A stretch of DNA of 64,000 bases, from assembly GCF_014207985.1 (NCBI RefSeq), contig NZ_JACHMI010000001.1, forward strand, positions 5,253,001-5,317,000, read 5' to 3'. The position numbers and the translations under genes were made by a program. The notes under the pieces were generated by a model. The model was not told the DNA's origin. It did no database searches and was given only the letters and a program-made list of their open reading frames with translations. This DNA is from Nonomuraea rubra (GTDB taxonomy: Bacteria; Actinomycetota; Actinomycetes; Streptosporangiales; Streptosporangiaceae). Positions 31,680-40,532 of the stretch are shown in pieces. How positions within the stretch are numbered: the first letter of the stretch is position 1; the number at the start of each line of letters is the position of its first letter.

Positions 31680-33815
31680 ATGGACGAGGCCCTTGATCCG
31701 TTCGCCGGGCTCGACGAGGTTCGCTGGAGCCGCATGCGGCACGCCTACGGCTCCGCGGGCGACGTGCCGGAGCTGCTGCGCGGGCTGGCGCACCCCGACC
31801 CCGCCGTTCGCGAGACCGCGCTCGACGGCATGTACGCGGCCGTGCATCACCAGGGTGACATCTACCCCTGCACGATCGCGGCTATCCCGTTCCTGCTGCG
31901 CCTCGCCGCCCATCCGGGGCTGCCCGGGCGGCCGGAGGTGGTGCGGCTGCTGGCCGGCATCGGCTCCGCTGAGGATCCCGGTGAGCTGACGGGGGCGTAC
32001 CGGAAGGCCAACCAGGCGGTCGCGATGGCGTACCCGCTGTGGGAGCGGCTGCTGGAGGACGCCGACCCGCGGGTGCGGGAGGCGGCGGCCGAGGTCCTGC
32101 CCGCCTGCGCGGACCAGAGCCGCACGGCCCTCACCCGCCTGACGGCCCTGCTGGCGGGCGAGGGTGGCACGGCCGTGCGGGTGGTCGAGGGTGACCCAGG
32201 GGTGCGGGCGGTTGAGGGTGACTCCGGGGTGCGGGCGGCGTTCGTACGTGCGCTGGGCACGCTGGCGCGGCGCGTCGGGGAGCCGGACGCGGCGCTCCGT
32301 GACCTGCTGGCCGGCATCGTCGCCGCCGATCCGGACCCGGGGCTGCGGCTGGTGACTCTGGCCGAGCTCGCCTCGTTGCCCGGCGCGGCGGACGGCCCGC
32401 CGGTGGCCGAGGTCGAGGACGTGCTGCAGGTGGTCGCCGCCGTCTACCGTTCGGGCACGGCCGGCGTCCCGCCCGCGGGTTTCGAGACCGGCACCCTCGT
32501 CGGGGCCGTACGCCGGTTACGCGAGCAGGAGGACGAGGGCCGGCGCGCGCCCCGAGCGGCCGAGCTGGTGCGCAGCGTGAGCTCCTCCTTCGGGGACCGG
32601 GTGGCCGACCGCGTGCGCCTGCTGACGGCCCTGCTGCGCGTACCGGATGGGGAGTGCCGCCTGGACGCGTTGTGGCCGGCGGCCCTGCTCATCGAGGGCT
32701 GGCGGGGCGACTACGGTGAGCTCGTCGGCGAGATCGGCGAGCAGGTCCGCGACGGGCACGCGCGTACGCGCCCGCGCGCCGTCAGCGTGCTGCAGCGGCT
32801 GGGCCCGCTGGCCGCGCCGGCCGCCGACGCGCTGGTGGGGGCGCTGACGGCCGCTCCCGAACGTGTGCTGCCGCATCCGAGCACCGACGAAGGGCGCGTG
32901 GCCTGGGTCGTCGAATGGCCCAGCGACCTGCCGACCGTCGGCCCCGCGCTGGAAGCACTCGGCCGCACCGGGGATGAGCGGGTCCTGCCGATGCTGGGCT
33001 GGGTCCTCGACCATGAGCCGATGCCGCGCCACACCGGCTCACTCGTGGTCGCCTTCGGCTCGCGCGCCGCCCCGCTGGTGCCCCTCCTGCGCAGCCGCCT
33101 GCGCGACCTGCCCTGTGGCGACCGGCATGACGATCGCCGCGATGGGATGGCCTACGCGCTGGCCGCCATCGGCCCTGCCGCCGCCGAGGCGCTGCCCGAC
33201 CTGCTCGACGGGCCGGTCACCCCGGCCGTGCTGCGCGCGCTCGTGGCCGTCGCGCCGGACGCGCCCGCCTGCCTGCCGATCCTGCGCGAGGCCGCCGCCG
33301 GGCAGGATCGGCGGCTGGCGGTGCAGGCTGCGGCGGCGTTGTGGCGGATCGGCCAGGACGACGGCGCCGCGCTGGCGGTGGCCGGGCGCTGCCTCGACGA
33401 CGACAGCACGTACGCCTGGCGGGACGGGACGGAACTGCTCGCCGAGCTCGGCCCGGCCGCTGGGCCGTACGTGGTGCGGCTGCGACGCCTGGCCAGGCGC
33501 AAGGACCCGCACCACTGGCTGCCGCTGTCGGCGGCCCGCGCGCTGTGGCGGGCGACCGGCGACCCCAAGCCGGTGCTGCCGGTGCTGGAGCGGGCCTGGG
33601 CGGCAAACGTGCACACCCGGCGCGAGGCCGCCGCGCTCTGGGCCGAGATCGGTCCGCCCGCGGCGGACGCCGCCGGGCTCCTGTCCGCCGAGCTGGCCCG
33701 GTCGCGCCGGCACAACGCGAGCGACGACAGCTACCACAGCGCGGCGGTCGGCGAGGACGAAAAGCTGCTCGGCCTCTGCCGGACCGCCCTCGCCGCCGTA
33801 GGCGGGCACGCCTGA
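31680..33815 (+). CDS. HEAT-repeat protein
   Basis: This 711-residue protein is built of helical pairs with HEAT-like spacing: LLRGLAHPDPAVRETALDGM, DADPRVREAAAEVLPACADQ, RRLAVQAAAALWRIGQDDGA and similar blocks are spread along it. It has no signal peptide or enzyme motif. Such proteins are scaffolds or recognise partners. A TTA codon (Leu280, at 32517) is rare here and could place it under bldA. It is monocistronic and convergent with the alpha-rhamnosidase gene. The partner is unknown. Confidence 0.78.
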   Translation: MDEALDPFAGLDEVRWSRMRHAYGSAGDVPELLRGLAHPDPAVRETALDGMYAAVHHQGDIYPCTIAAIPFLLRLAAHPGLPGRPEVVRLLAGIGSAEDPGELTGAYRKANQAVAMAYPLWERLLEDADPRVREAAAEVLPACADQSRTALTRLTALLAGEGGTAVRVVEGDPGVRAVEGDSGVRAAFVRALGTLARRVGEPDAALRDLLAGIVAADPDPGLRLVTLAELASLPGAADGPPVAEVEDVLQVVAAVYRSGTAGVPPAGFETGTLVGAVRRLREQEDEGRRAPRAAELVRSVSSSFGDRVADRVRLLTALLRVPDGECRLDALWPAALLIEGWRGDYGELVGEIGEQVRDGHARTRPRAVSVLQRLGPLAAPAADALVGALTAAPERVLPHPSTDEGRVAWVVEWPSDLPTVGPALEALGRTGDERVLPMLGWVLDHEPMPRHTGSLVVAFGSRAAPLVPLLRSRLRDLPCGDRHDDRRDGMAYALAAIGPAAAEALPDLLDGPVTPAVLRALVAVAPDAPACLPILREAAAGQDRRLAVQAAAALWRIGQDDGAALAVAGRCLDDDSTYAWRDGTELLAELGPAAGPYVVRLRRLARRKDPHHWLPLSAARALWRATGDPKPVLPVLERAWAANVHTRREAAALWAEIGPPAADAAGLLSAELARSRRHNASDDSYHSAAVGEDEKLLGLCRTALAAVGGHA

Positions 33816-33821
33816 GGCCGA

Positions 33822-33867
33822 TGCCCGCACGGCGCTTGCAGCCGCGTCGTGGGCGGGGCTGCGGGCA
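33822..33867. terminator. hairpin between convergent HEAT and GH78 genes
   Basis: TGCCCGCA (33822-33829) and TGCGGGCA (33860-33867) form 8-bp arms in the 63-bp space between the two convergent stops. A bidirectional terminator is likely, although no T-run is present. Confidence 0.4.
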
Positions 33868-33878
33868 CACGGATGCGC

Positions 33879-36800
33879 CTACGCGGCCTGGCCGGTGGGG
33901 GGTGCCACGAACGTGTAGGAGCCGGAGGCGACCCGGTAGACGGCATGATCGCCGTCCATCCGCAGGAACGTGGCCCGGTGCGGTGCCGCCACGAGGTGGC
34001 GGTCCTTGGCCGGCATCCATACCTCGGCGCTGGTGTTCGGCGGGACCTCGACCGTCAGCTCGAAGCGCTGATCGGTCCTGGTCCACTCCGATCGGGCGGT
34101 GCCGTGGGGGGTTTCGTAGCCGCCCTTGACGGAGGTGAGGTCGCCGACCGGTTTGGGCTGGATGATGAGCTTGCGGTAGGCGATCGTGCCGGGGGCCGGG
34201 CGGATGCCGGCCAGGCCGGTGTGGAACCACTCCTCGATCTGGGCGAGGATCATGTGGTTCTTGGAGTCGCCGCGGTTCCACCGCTCGCCGATGGTGGTCA
34301 TGCCGCCGGGGTTGGCGGGGGTGGAGGCCATGAAGTAGCCGTAGCCGGGCTGGGTGTCGCTCTGCAGCAGCTCCCACAGGACGTCGTCGCGGCCGCCGTC
34401 GGCCAGGGCGCGGACGGTGGGGGCCATGCCGATGGTGCCGCCGCTGAAGTGCGGGCCTTCGCCGTTGGGGTGGAAGGCGTAGACGAGCTCGACGAGGGCG
34501 TCGAGGACGGCCTGGCGTTCGCCGTCGGGGACGAGGCCGGCGTCCAGGGCGAGCGCCTGGGCGGTCTGGGTGGCGCCGGTGGCGCCGGCGTTGCCGTCGG
34601 TGGTGTAGCGGCGGAGCTGCTGGTTGTAGAAGTGGGCGTTGAAGGCGGTCTTGATGTCGGCGGCCAGGGCCTGGTAGCGGGTGGCGTCGTCGGCGTGGCC
34701 GGTGAGTTCGGCCATCTTGGCCAGTTTGGTGATCATGGTGTAGTAGCCCCAGGTGCCGGTGATGCGGCCGGAGGTCTGGTCGGCGGCGACCCAGTCGGCC
34801 AGGGCGGCGTCCACGATGTGCGCGTTGTCGCCGGTGCCGGCCTTCTGGCGCTGGATGTAGTCGGCGAAGTCCACCATCTGGTCGTAGTGACGCGCCATGG
34901 TCTCGGTGTCGCCGTACAGCTCGTACAGCATGGCCGGGACGAGGATGATGGCGTTGCCCCAGTTGATCTCGTCGCCGAAGCGGCCGCTGTAGCCCCAGTC
35001 GTAGACGGGCGTCTTCAGGGCCACGTTGCCGCGCATCGGGGTGTCGGCGACCGACTGGCCTTCGACGAGGTGCCGCATGGTGGTCTTCAGGTACGCGGCG
35101 AGGTCGTGGTTACGGTGGATGGCGCCCATCGGCATGGTGTAGTCGGCCGGGTAGGACAGCTTCTCGCGGCCTGGGCAGTCGGTGAACACCGACATGATGT
35201 TGGACGCGAAGGAGTAGCGGGCCATCTTGTGGATCCGGTTGACCCGCGCGTTGGAGGTGGTCACCTGGCCGGCGACGGGGGTGTCGGCCTGCAGCCGGAC
35301 GCCCTTGATCAGGTCCTTGTCCGGGGTGTGGCCCTCGGGCAGGCCGGTCACCTGGACCCATTGCATGCCGAAGTAGGTGAAGTCCGGGCGCCAGCGCTCG
35401 CCGCCGCGTAGCCCGGCCGTGGTGTAGGTGTTGAACAGGTCGCGGCCCCTGTTGCCGCCGCCGCCCATCAGGGAGGCCTGGTCGACGGTGCCGTCGGCGG
35501 CCAGGGATTCGGCGGGGGACATGCGGATGACGGTGCCGGCGGGCACGGTGCCCTTGAGGTTCAGCTGCGGCCAGCCGACGATGTTCTGCCCGAAGTCGAA
35601 CACCCAGGTGCCGGGTGCCGGGTTCGTCATCGACACCGGTCTGAAGGTCTCGACCACCTTGATGGGTTCTGCGGTGCGCGCGACCAGCTGGGTGGCGAGG
35701 TTCGGCGGTGGAGCGATGCCGGCGGAGGTCCACTCCATGGCCGAGCCGTCGCGGCGCTTGGCGGCGGGGGAGAGGTCGGCGCCGGGGGAGTCCCAGCCGG
35801 GTTGCTCGCGGCGGGCGTCGTGGTCGGAGCCGGAGTACCAGGCGTCGGTGACCAGGGGGCCGAGGGCGGTGCGCCAGCTCCGGTCGGAGACGATGACGTC
35901 AGAGGAGCCAGTGGTGTAGGAGATCTCCAGGCGGGCGATCAGGCGTGGGGTGACCGCCGCGCCGGCGCTCGGGTCGCTGGCGGCGAGGTTGTTGCCGGAG
36001 CCGGTCACCGTCGCGCCTGCGGAGTGGGGACGGGACAGGGCGGGGGTGAAGGTGATGCCGGAGGTGCCGATCGCGGTGATGGTGCGGGATTCGAGGTTGT
36101 CGCCGCCGTCGCCGGTGTCGATGTTGATGGTGCCGCCGACGTGGTAGCCGGTGACGTTGTCCAGGGGCACGGCGGTGGCGCCGGGGTCGGTGGCGGCGGT
36201 CAGGGTGCCGGTGCCCTTGAGCTGGCTCTGCCACCAGGAGTAGGGGGAGGTGCGGCCGACGGCCGGGTTGGTGACGCTGCGCCGCACGTAGGCGGGGCCG
36301 TTGCCGAGCCGGACGCCCAGGGTGTTGGCGCCGGCGCGCAGGGCACGGGTGAGGTCGTAGGTGCGGTACTCGCTGGAGAGCTGGTAGTTGGAGTTGCCGG
36401 GGGCGAGCACCTCGTCGGTGAGCTCGCGGCCGTTGAGCGTGGGCAGGTGCAGGCCGACGCCCGACACGTAGAGGCGGGCGCTGGCCACCCGCTTGCGGCG
36501 GTCGAGGTCGAAGGCGCGGGCGAAGATCGGCATCGGCTGCGCTTCCGTGCGGCCGGGGTACTCGATCCAGCGGGCCTGCCCCCAGTCGCTCTGCTGGAGC
36601 AGGCCCATCTCCCAGGAGGACGGCCTGCTCCAGGCCGAGGGCTGCTCGCCGGCGTCCCAGACACGTACGCGCCAGCTGACCTGCTGCCGCGAACCCAGGG
36701 CCCGGCCGCCGTAGCGGACGCCGGACTGGATGGCGGAGCGCACCTTGCCGGAGTCCCACAGCAGCCGCCCGCGCCCGAGGTCGCCGTCGCTCGCGGCCAC

Positions 36801-37076
36801 CTGGATCTGGTACGCGGTCTGCGCGTCCGCCGGGCAGGCGGCCCGGGAGGCGGGACGGTGGCACGGATGGCCGGCGGAGCGCCGGGCCGGGGCCATCCGC
36901 CATCCCAGCGAGGGGGCCGGGTTGTCGATGCCGAGCGGCTGGTCGCGGCGGCCGTCCACGCGCAGGTCCACGACGTCGACGTTGGGCTGTGCGGCGGCGG
37001 TGGCCGGTGAGGGGTTGACCAGGACGAGGGTGAACGTCAGTCCCAGGCCTGGCAACAAGCGGCGTAATGAGGACAT
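33879..37076 (-). CDS. secreted GH78 alpha-L-rhamnosidase
   Basis: This 1065-residue protein has a signal peptide (LLPGLGLTFTLVLVNPSPAT), an N-terminal beta domain (residues ~40-180), an insert with beta repeats, the GH78 block TDCPGREKLSYPADYTMPMG and the (alpha/alpha)6 catalytic domain (GRFGDEINWGNAIILVPAML). The acidic residues in these two blocks correspond to the GH78 acid and base. It removes terminal L-rhamnose from plant glycans or flavonoid glycosides outside the cell. AGGGAG lies eight bases before the ATG at 37076; a GTG at 37085 is less likely. A LacI-type site is upstream. Confidence 0.88.
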   Translation of the reverse strand: MSSLRRLLPGLGLTFTLVLVNPSPATAAAQPNVDVVDLRVDGRRDQPLGIDNPAPSLGWRMAPARRSAGHPCHRPASRAACPADAQTAYQIQVAASDGDLGRGRLLWDSGKVRSAIQSGVRYGGRALGSRQQVSWRVRVWDAGEQPSAWSRPSSWEMGLLQQSDWGQARWIEYPGRTEAQPMPIFARAFDLDRRKRVASARLYVSGVGLHLPTLNGRELTDEVLAPGNSNYQLSSEYRTYDLTRALRAGANTLGVRLGNGPAYVRRSVTNPAVGRTSPYSWWQSQLKGTGTLTAATDPGATAVPLDNVTGYHVGGTINIDTGDGGDNLESRTITAIGTSGITFTPALSRPHSAGATVTGSGNNLAASDPSAGAAVTPRLIARLEISYTTGSSDVIVSDRSWRTALGPLVTDAWYSGSDHDARREQPGWDSPGADLSPAAKRRDGSAMEWTSAGIAPPPNLATQLVARTAEPIKVVETFRPVSMTNPAPGTWVFDFGQNIVGWPQLNLKGTVPAGTVIRMSPAESLAADGTVDQASLMGGGGNRGRDLFNTYTTAGLRGGERWRPDFTYFGMQWVQVTGLPEGHTPDKDLIKGVRLQADTPVAGQVTTSNARVNRIHKMARYSFASNIMSVFTDCPGREKLSYPADYTMPMGAIHRNHDLAAYLKTTMRHLVEGQSVADTPMRGNVALKTPVYDWGYSGRFGDEINWGNAIILVPAMLYELYGDTETMARHYDQMVDFADYIQRQKAGTGDNAHIVDAALADWVAADQTSGRITGTWGYYTMITKLAKMAELTGHADDATRYQALAADIKTAFNAHFYNQQLRRYTTDGNAGATGATQTAQALALDAGLVPDGERQAVLDALVELVYAFHPNGEGPHFSGGTIGMAPTVRALADGGRDDVLWELLQSDTQPGYGYFMASTPANPGGMTTIGERWNRGDSKNHMILAQIEEWFHTGLAGIRPAPGTIAYRKLIIQPKPVGDLTSVKGGYETPHGTARSEWTRTDQRFELTVEVPPNTSAEVWMPAKDRHLVAAPHRATFLRMDGDHAVYRVASGSYTFVAPPTGQAA

Positions 37077-37097
37077 GAGAGTCACTCCCTGCGGCTC

Positions 37098-37109
37098 TAA
37101 AACGATTTA
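37098..37109 (-). promoter_or_regulatory. LacI-type operator upstream of the rhamnosidase
   Basis: TAAAACGATTTA has the form TAAAnCGnTTTA, a LacI-family operator with central CG, 22 bp upstream of the ATG at 37076 in an AT-rich patch. A rhamnose- or glycoside-responsive LacI regulator is likely; none is adjacent. Confidence 0.55.
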
Positions 37110-37245
37110 AGAACCTTGCAGATGCCGTTAACGTAAGCGCGCCGTAGGAGATCGTCAAGGCCGGTCTGGGTAACGGTTCACACGGATGCCCCACGTCAAA
37201 TCGTCAGCGCCTGAGAATTTCGGGAATCGATACGCACCCTCCTCC

Positions 37246-37653
37246 TCAGGCGGCCTGCTGGGTGAAGCGCAGCAGGTTGCCGGACGGGTCGAGGAAGGCG
37301 CAGTCGCGGGTGCCGTCCGCCCGGGTCTTCGGCTCCTGCATCACCTCGGCGCCCGCCGACTCAAGGCGCCGGAACGTGGCGTCGCAGTCGCCTGTGACGA
37401 AGACGAGGCGGCCCAGCAGGCCCTTGGCCAGCAGGTCCTCGATCACCCGGCGGTCCGCTTGCGGGACCCCCGGGTCCGCGCCGGACGATCGGAGGAGGAT
37501 CCGTACGTCCGGCTGCGAGGGCGGGCAGACGCTCACCCATCGGGTCCCCTCGGTCTCGGCGTCGTCGCGCACCTCGAAGCCGAGCACGTCCCGGTAGAAG
37601 CCGAGCGCCTGGTCCACGTCGTGGACGGCGAGCGCGCAGTGCGAGAGTTTCAA
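37246..37653 (-). CDS. VOC-family protein
   Basis: This 135-residue protein starts MKLSHCALAVHDVDQALGFY and ends DPSGNLLRFTQQA, with a HCALAVHDVD strand and DCAFLDPSGN as the paired metal/substrate strands of a glyoxalase fold. The ATG at 37653 overlaps the upstream sigma-factor stop (ATGA), so the pair is translationally coupled. In related genomes SnoaL-type ECF sigma factors often control small enzymes like this one. Confidence 0.83.
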   Translation of the reverse strand: MKLSHCALAVHDVDQALGFYRDVLGFEVRDDAETEGTRWVSVCPPSQPDVRILLRSSGADPGVPQADRRVIEDLLAKGLLGRLVFVTGDCDATFRRLESAGAEVMQEPKTRADGTRDCAFLDPSGNLLRFTQQAA

Positions 37654-38516
37654 GGCCGCTCCTTGGTGGCGGGGAGAAGGAGGATGTCGAGGTCGCGGAG
37701 CCGGTCCTGATCGGTGTCGATGGCGATCCGGGTGATCCTCCCGCCGGTGACGGTGAACGCGAAGACCGCCCTCGGCCGGCCCCTGTGCAGCCAGACGGCC
37801 GCGGGAACACCGTCCACCAGGGCGAGCCGGGCCGCCTTGGCCCCGCCGGCGAAGAAGGCCGCCACCGCCCGATCGCCGTGGATCTCGCCGACCACGACGT
37901 CCGGGTCGAGGATCTCGATCAGGGCGGCGAAGTCCCCGTTCCTGGAGGCGGACAGGAACGCCTCGACGATGTCCCGCTTCACCGACCGCGCGGCCTCGGA
38001 CTCGCCGGCCGCTCCCCGCACCCGGCGCCGCGCCCGGCTGGCGAGCTGCCTGGCCGCTGCGGGGGAGCGGTCGATGATGCCGCCGATCTCGCCGAACGAC
38101 ACGGCGAAGACGTCGTGCAGGACGAACGCGAGCCGTTCCACGGGCGCCAGCGTGTCCAGCACCACCATCAGCGCGACACCGACCGAATCGGCCAGCACCA
38201 CCTCTTCCTCAGGGCCTGTCGCGCTCGACCGGACATCCGCGTGCGTCGTGACAGGCTCGGCCGGCAGCGCTCCGGCCGCGTCCTCGCGCCGGTTGCGGCG
38301 GGCCTCCAGCATGTTCAGGCAGACGCGGGCGACGACCGTGGTCAGCCAGCCGGCCGGGTTCTCCACCTGCCCGGTGTCGGCGCGGCTGACCCGCAGCCAC
38401 GCCTCCTGTACGGCGTCCTCGGCCTCGCCGGGCGAGCCGAGCATCCGGTAGGCCACCGCGTGCAAGCGGTCCTGGTGCTCGGCGAACCGCTCGCTGACCC
38501 AGTCATGCTCGGCCAT
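37650..38516 (-). CDS. ECF sigma factor with C-terminal SnoaL-like domain (SigJ/ECF41-like)
   Basis: This 288-residue sigma factor has region 2 (DRLHAVAYRMLGSPGEAEDA, VQEAWLRVSRAD) and region 4 (LAPVERLAFVLHDVFAVSFG, EIGGIIDRSPAAARQLASRA). From about residue 180 a SnoaL-like domain (FLSASRNGDFAALIEILDPD) follows. Such domains switch activity without a separate anti-sigma factor. The ECF41 DGGGK motif is not seen, so it may be a related group. It is coupled to the VOC gene and divergent from another VOC at 38632; TGTCACA motifs lie between. Confidence 0.84.
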   Translation of the reverse strand: MAEHDWVSERFAEHQDRLHAVAYRMLGSPGEAEDAVQEAWLRVSRADTGQVENPAGWLTTVVARVCLNMLEARRNRREDAAGALPAEPVTTHADVRSSATGPEEEVVLADSVGVALMVVLDTLAPVERLAFVLHDVFAVSFGEIGGIIDRSPAAARQLASRARRRVRGAAGESEAARSVKRDIVEAFLSASRNGDFAALIEILDPDVVVGEIHGDRAVAAFFAGGAKAARLALVDGVPAAVWLHRGRPRAVFAFTVTGGRITRIAIDTDQDRLRDLDILLLPATKERP

Positions 38517-38517
38517 C

Positions 38518-38578
38518 TGTCACATTCCTCCGTTTCGCCGGTCATTCAGATTGACCGACGCAAGGGAGAAATGTGACA
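38518..38578. promoter_or_regulatory. divergent promoters with TGTCACA motifs
   Basis: TGTCACA occurs on the plus strand at 38518-38524 and on the minus strand at 38572-38578 (TGTGACA on plus). TGTCACA is the -35 reported for ECF41 promoters, with CGTC as -10; a minus-strand CGTC lies at 38557-38560, though the 11-bp gap is short. The pair fits autoregulation by the sigma factor at 38516 and activation of the VOC at 38632. Confidence 0.5.
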
Positions 38579-38631
38579 CCGGGGCCCGTCCCCGGTGCCG
38601 CACCTGTCAGTACAGATAGAGGAGACACACC

Positions 38632-39045
38632 ATGAAAGCGCACGTGAGCTCGATCCTGCTCGGCGTCCGGGACATGGAGCGGGCCAAGCGGTTCTACACC
38701 GACGGGCTCGGCTGGAAGGTCAAGAACGACTGGGGCATCTCGGTGTTCTTCGAGTCGGACGGCGCCTCGCCCGTCGGCTTCTACCGCCGCGACGGCCTGG
38801 CCGAGCAGGTGGGCACCAGCCCGGAGGGCAGCGGGTTCAGCGGGCTGGTGCTGACGTACGTCGTCCGCAGCGAGGCACGGGTGGACGAGGTCATGGCGGA
38901 GGCCGGGAAGGCCGGCGCCACGATACTCAAGCCCGCCGGCGCGCTGCCCTGGGGCGGGTACGGTGGCACGTTCGCCGACCCGGACGGCTACATCTGGAGC
39001 CTCGGCTACAGCGCCCAGGGGGCGGACCAGCCGTACGCGGAGTAA
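38632..39045 (+). CDS. VOC-family protein
   Basis: This 137-residue protein starts MKAHVSSILLGVRDMERAKR and ends GTFADPDGYIWSLGYS. It is a single VOC unit of the YcfH/glyoxalase-like type with no strict metal triad visible. GAGGAGAC precedes the ATG at 38632. It is divergent from the ECF sigma factor and behind a TGTCACA motif, so it is a likely target of that sigma factor, with the VOC at 37653. Confidence 0.82.
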   Translation: MKAHVSSILLGVRDMERAKRFYTDGLGWKVKNDWGISVFFESDGASPVGFYRRDGLAEQVGTSPEGSGFSGLVLTYVVRSEARVDEVMAEAGKAGATILKPAGALPWGGYGGTFADPDGYIWSLGYSAQGADQPYAE

Positions 39046-39084
39046 GGGCCGGGCGCGGTACGGGTCGTTCGTCCTGGAAGGCCG

Positions 39085-39099
39085 GGGACTTTCGGCCCT
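39085..39099 (+). promoter_or_regulatory. DosR/DevR-type box
   Basis: GGGACTTTCGGCCCT matches the DosR/DevR consensus GGGACNNNNGNCCC. It is 40 bp after the VOC stop and about 470 bp before the UspA-like gene; no convincing gene starts just downstream. Confidence 0.55.
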
Positions 39100-39558
39100 G
39101 CCGTGGCACGGCCCGTACGGTGATCATGGGAGCAGACACCCGCCGAGGTGGGAGATCCCCATCCCCGAGGCGGCCCCCGGCCCGGCAGCGGATCGGTGGC
39201 GGTGACCGGCAGTCACAGTGGCGAGCCCGGCCCGCCGGGCAGGGCCGCGTCCCTCCTGCCCGGCGGGTGTCCTCACGCGCGGCCCTTCAGCGGCCGGTGA
39301 CCTCACGATGCCGAACGAACACGCCGCAACCGCTGCGCTGCAGCCGCCAAGCCGCAGCCGCCAAGCCGCCGTGCCGCGCCAGTCGTGCCGCGCCAGTCGT
39401 GCCGCGACCGTCGTGCCGCGACCGCCGCGCCATAGGCGGCGCGTCGTACCCGGCGGGCGGTGCATGCGTCGCCCCTCTCAGGGCATGCGTCGGCGACGGC
39501 AGGCCCTGCCGCGACGGGCCCGCGCGTGATGCGATGAGAGGTGACGAAGGAGGAAATC
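39100..39558. other. gap without a convincing gene before the UspA-like gene
   Basis: This 459-bp stretch holds a run of 14-bp repeats and several frames with no codon bias or family match. An ATG near 39126 opens a low-complexity Arg/Ala/Pro frame that I do not support. It may be a long leader or an untranslated RNA expressed from the DosR-like site at 39085. Confidence 0.5.
39340..39426. repeat. 14-bp tandem repeats
   Basis: GCAGCCGCCAAGCC occurs twice from 39340, then after a 3-bp shift GTGCCGCGCCAGTC or the close GTGCCGCGACCGTC occurs four times from 39371 to 39426. The 3-bp offset breaks the register. Confidence 0.85.
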
Positions 39559-40401
39559 GTGATCATCGTTGGAGTGGACGGATCCGTGGCCTCGCGAGCC
39601 GCCGTGGAGTGGGCGGCGGGCGACGCCGCCCTCAGGCATGTGCCGCTGCGCATCGTGCACGTGGTGGACACCTCGTGGTACCAGGTCGGCAAGCCCCCCG
39701 GCGCCGCGCTCCCGGACACGCTGCTGCGAGGCGGGCGCCAGGTGCTGACCGAGGCGGAGGCCCTGGCCCGCGAGCGGCAGCCGGCCGTCGAGGCCACCAC
39801 GGAGCTGGTGACGGGCAGCCCCGCCGACGTGCTGCGCGAGCGGGCCGGGGACGCCGCGGAGCTGGTGACCGGCAGCCGCGGGCTCGGCGGGTTCGCCGGC
39901 GCGCTGGTGGGCTCGGTGAGCATGCACCTGGCCGGGCACGTGCACTGCCCCGTCGTGGTGGTGCACGCCGCGCACCTGCCCGCCCAGGGTGAGGTGGTGG
40001 TGGGGGTGGACGACTCGCCGGAGTGCGAGCCCGCCCTGGCGTTCGCGTACGAGGAGGCGGAGCTGCGCGGCGCGACGCTCAGGGCCGTGCACGCCTGGCA
40101 GCTCCCGGTGCACGCCTACGCCCCGGATCTCGACTTCGACATGGACGAGGTCCGCGCCGCGCGGCTCCAGGTCGTCCGCGACCGGTTGAAGACGCTCGGT
40201 CGCGACCACCCGGGGGTGAGCGTGGTCGAGGACGTGCGGAGCGCGCATCCGGTGGACGCGCTGATCGCGGCGGCCGAACGGGCCGACCTGGTCGTCGTCG
40301 GCTCGCACGGGCGCGGCGCCCTCGGATCGGCGCTGCTCGGCTCGGTCAGCCGGAACGTGCTGCAGCACGCCCGCTGCCCGGTGGCCGTGGTCCGCGCCTG
40401 A
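39559..40401 (+). CDS. tandem universal stress protein (two UspA domains)
   Basis: This 280-residue protein has two UspA domains. The first starts MIIVGVDGSVASRAAVEWAA; both have the ATP-loop near VTGSRGLGG/VVGSHGRGALGS (G-2x-G-9x-GS). GAAGGAGGAAATC precedes the GTG at 39559; a GTG at 39541 lacks good spacing. Tandem UspA proteins are members of the DosR dormancy regulon in mycobacteria. It is followed by a CBS-BON gene, and DosR-like boxes lie nearby. Its 3' end is duplicated in a 35-bp repeat. Confidence 0.88.
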   Translation: MIIVGVDGSVASRAAVEWAAGDAALRHVPLRIVHVVDTSWYQVGKPPGAALPDTLLRGGRQVLTEAEALARERQPAVEATTELVTGSPADVLRERAGDAAELVTGSRGLGGFAGALVGSVSMHLAGHVHCPVVVVHAAHLPAQGEVVVGVDDSPECEPALAFAYEEAELRGATLRAVHAWQLPVHAYAPDLDFDMDEVRAARLQVVRDRLKTLGRDHPGVSVVEDVRSAHPVDALIAAAERADLVVVGSHGRGALGSALLGSVSRNVLQHARCPVAVVRA

Positions 40402-40446
40402 CGGCACGGAGCCCGGTGGCCGTGGCCCGCGCCTGACGGGACGGGA
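40377..40446. repeat. 35-bp direct duplication of the uspA 3' end
   Basis: The last codons and stop of the UspA gene (from 40377) are repeated from 40412 with a few differences; the shared core is GGTGGCCGTGG and CGCGCCTGACGG. The second copy is after the stop and not translated. Confidence 0.8.
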
Positions 40447-40479
40447 CCTTCGTCATGGTCATCGGGGACGTTCGCCGCT
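40443..40479 (+). promoter_or_regulatory. two DosR-like boxes 22 bp apart
   Basis: GGGACCTTCGTCATG (40443) and GGGACGTTCGCCGCT (40465) each match the left GGGAC half and part of the right half of the DosR site. Tandem sites one or two helix turns apart are typical of DosR promoters. They lie 54-90 bp before the CBS-BON start. Confidence 0.5.
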
Positions 40480-40532
40480 GACCGCGCGCGCCACGATGCG
40501 GGAGCGTGGCAGCGGAAGCGAGGTGGATGTTC

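Noticed and set aside
33849..35411. A 520-residue Gly/Val-rich frame antisense to the rhamnosidase
   Set aside because: It is low in complexity and has no ribosome binding site; the GH78 gene explains the region.
39218..39529. A 103-residue ORF in the repeat-rich gap
   Set aside because: It is Arg/Pro/Ala-rich, crosses a 14-bp tandem repeat with a frame break and has no family match.
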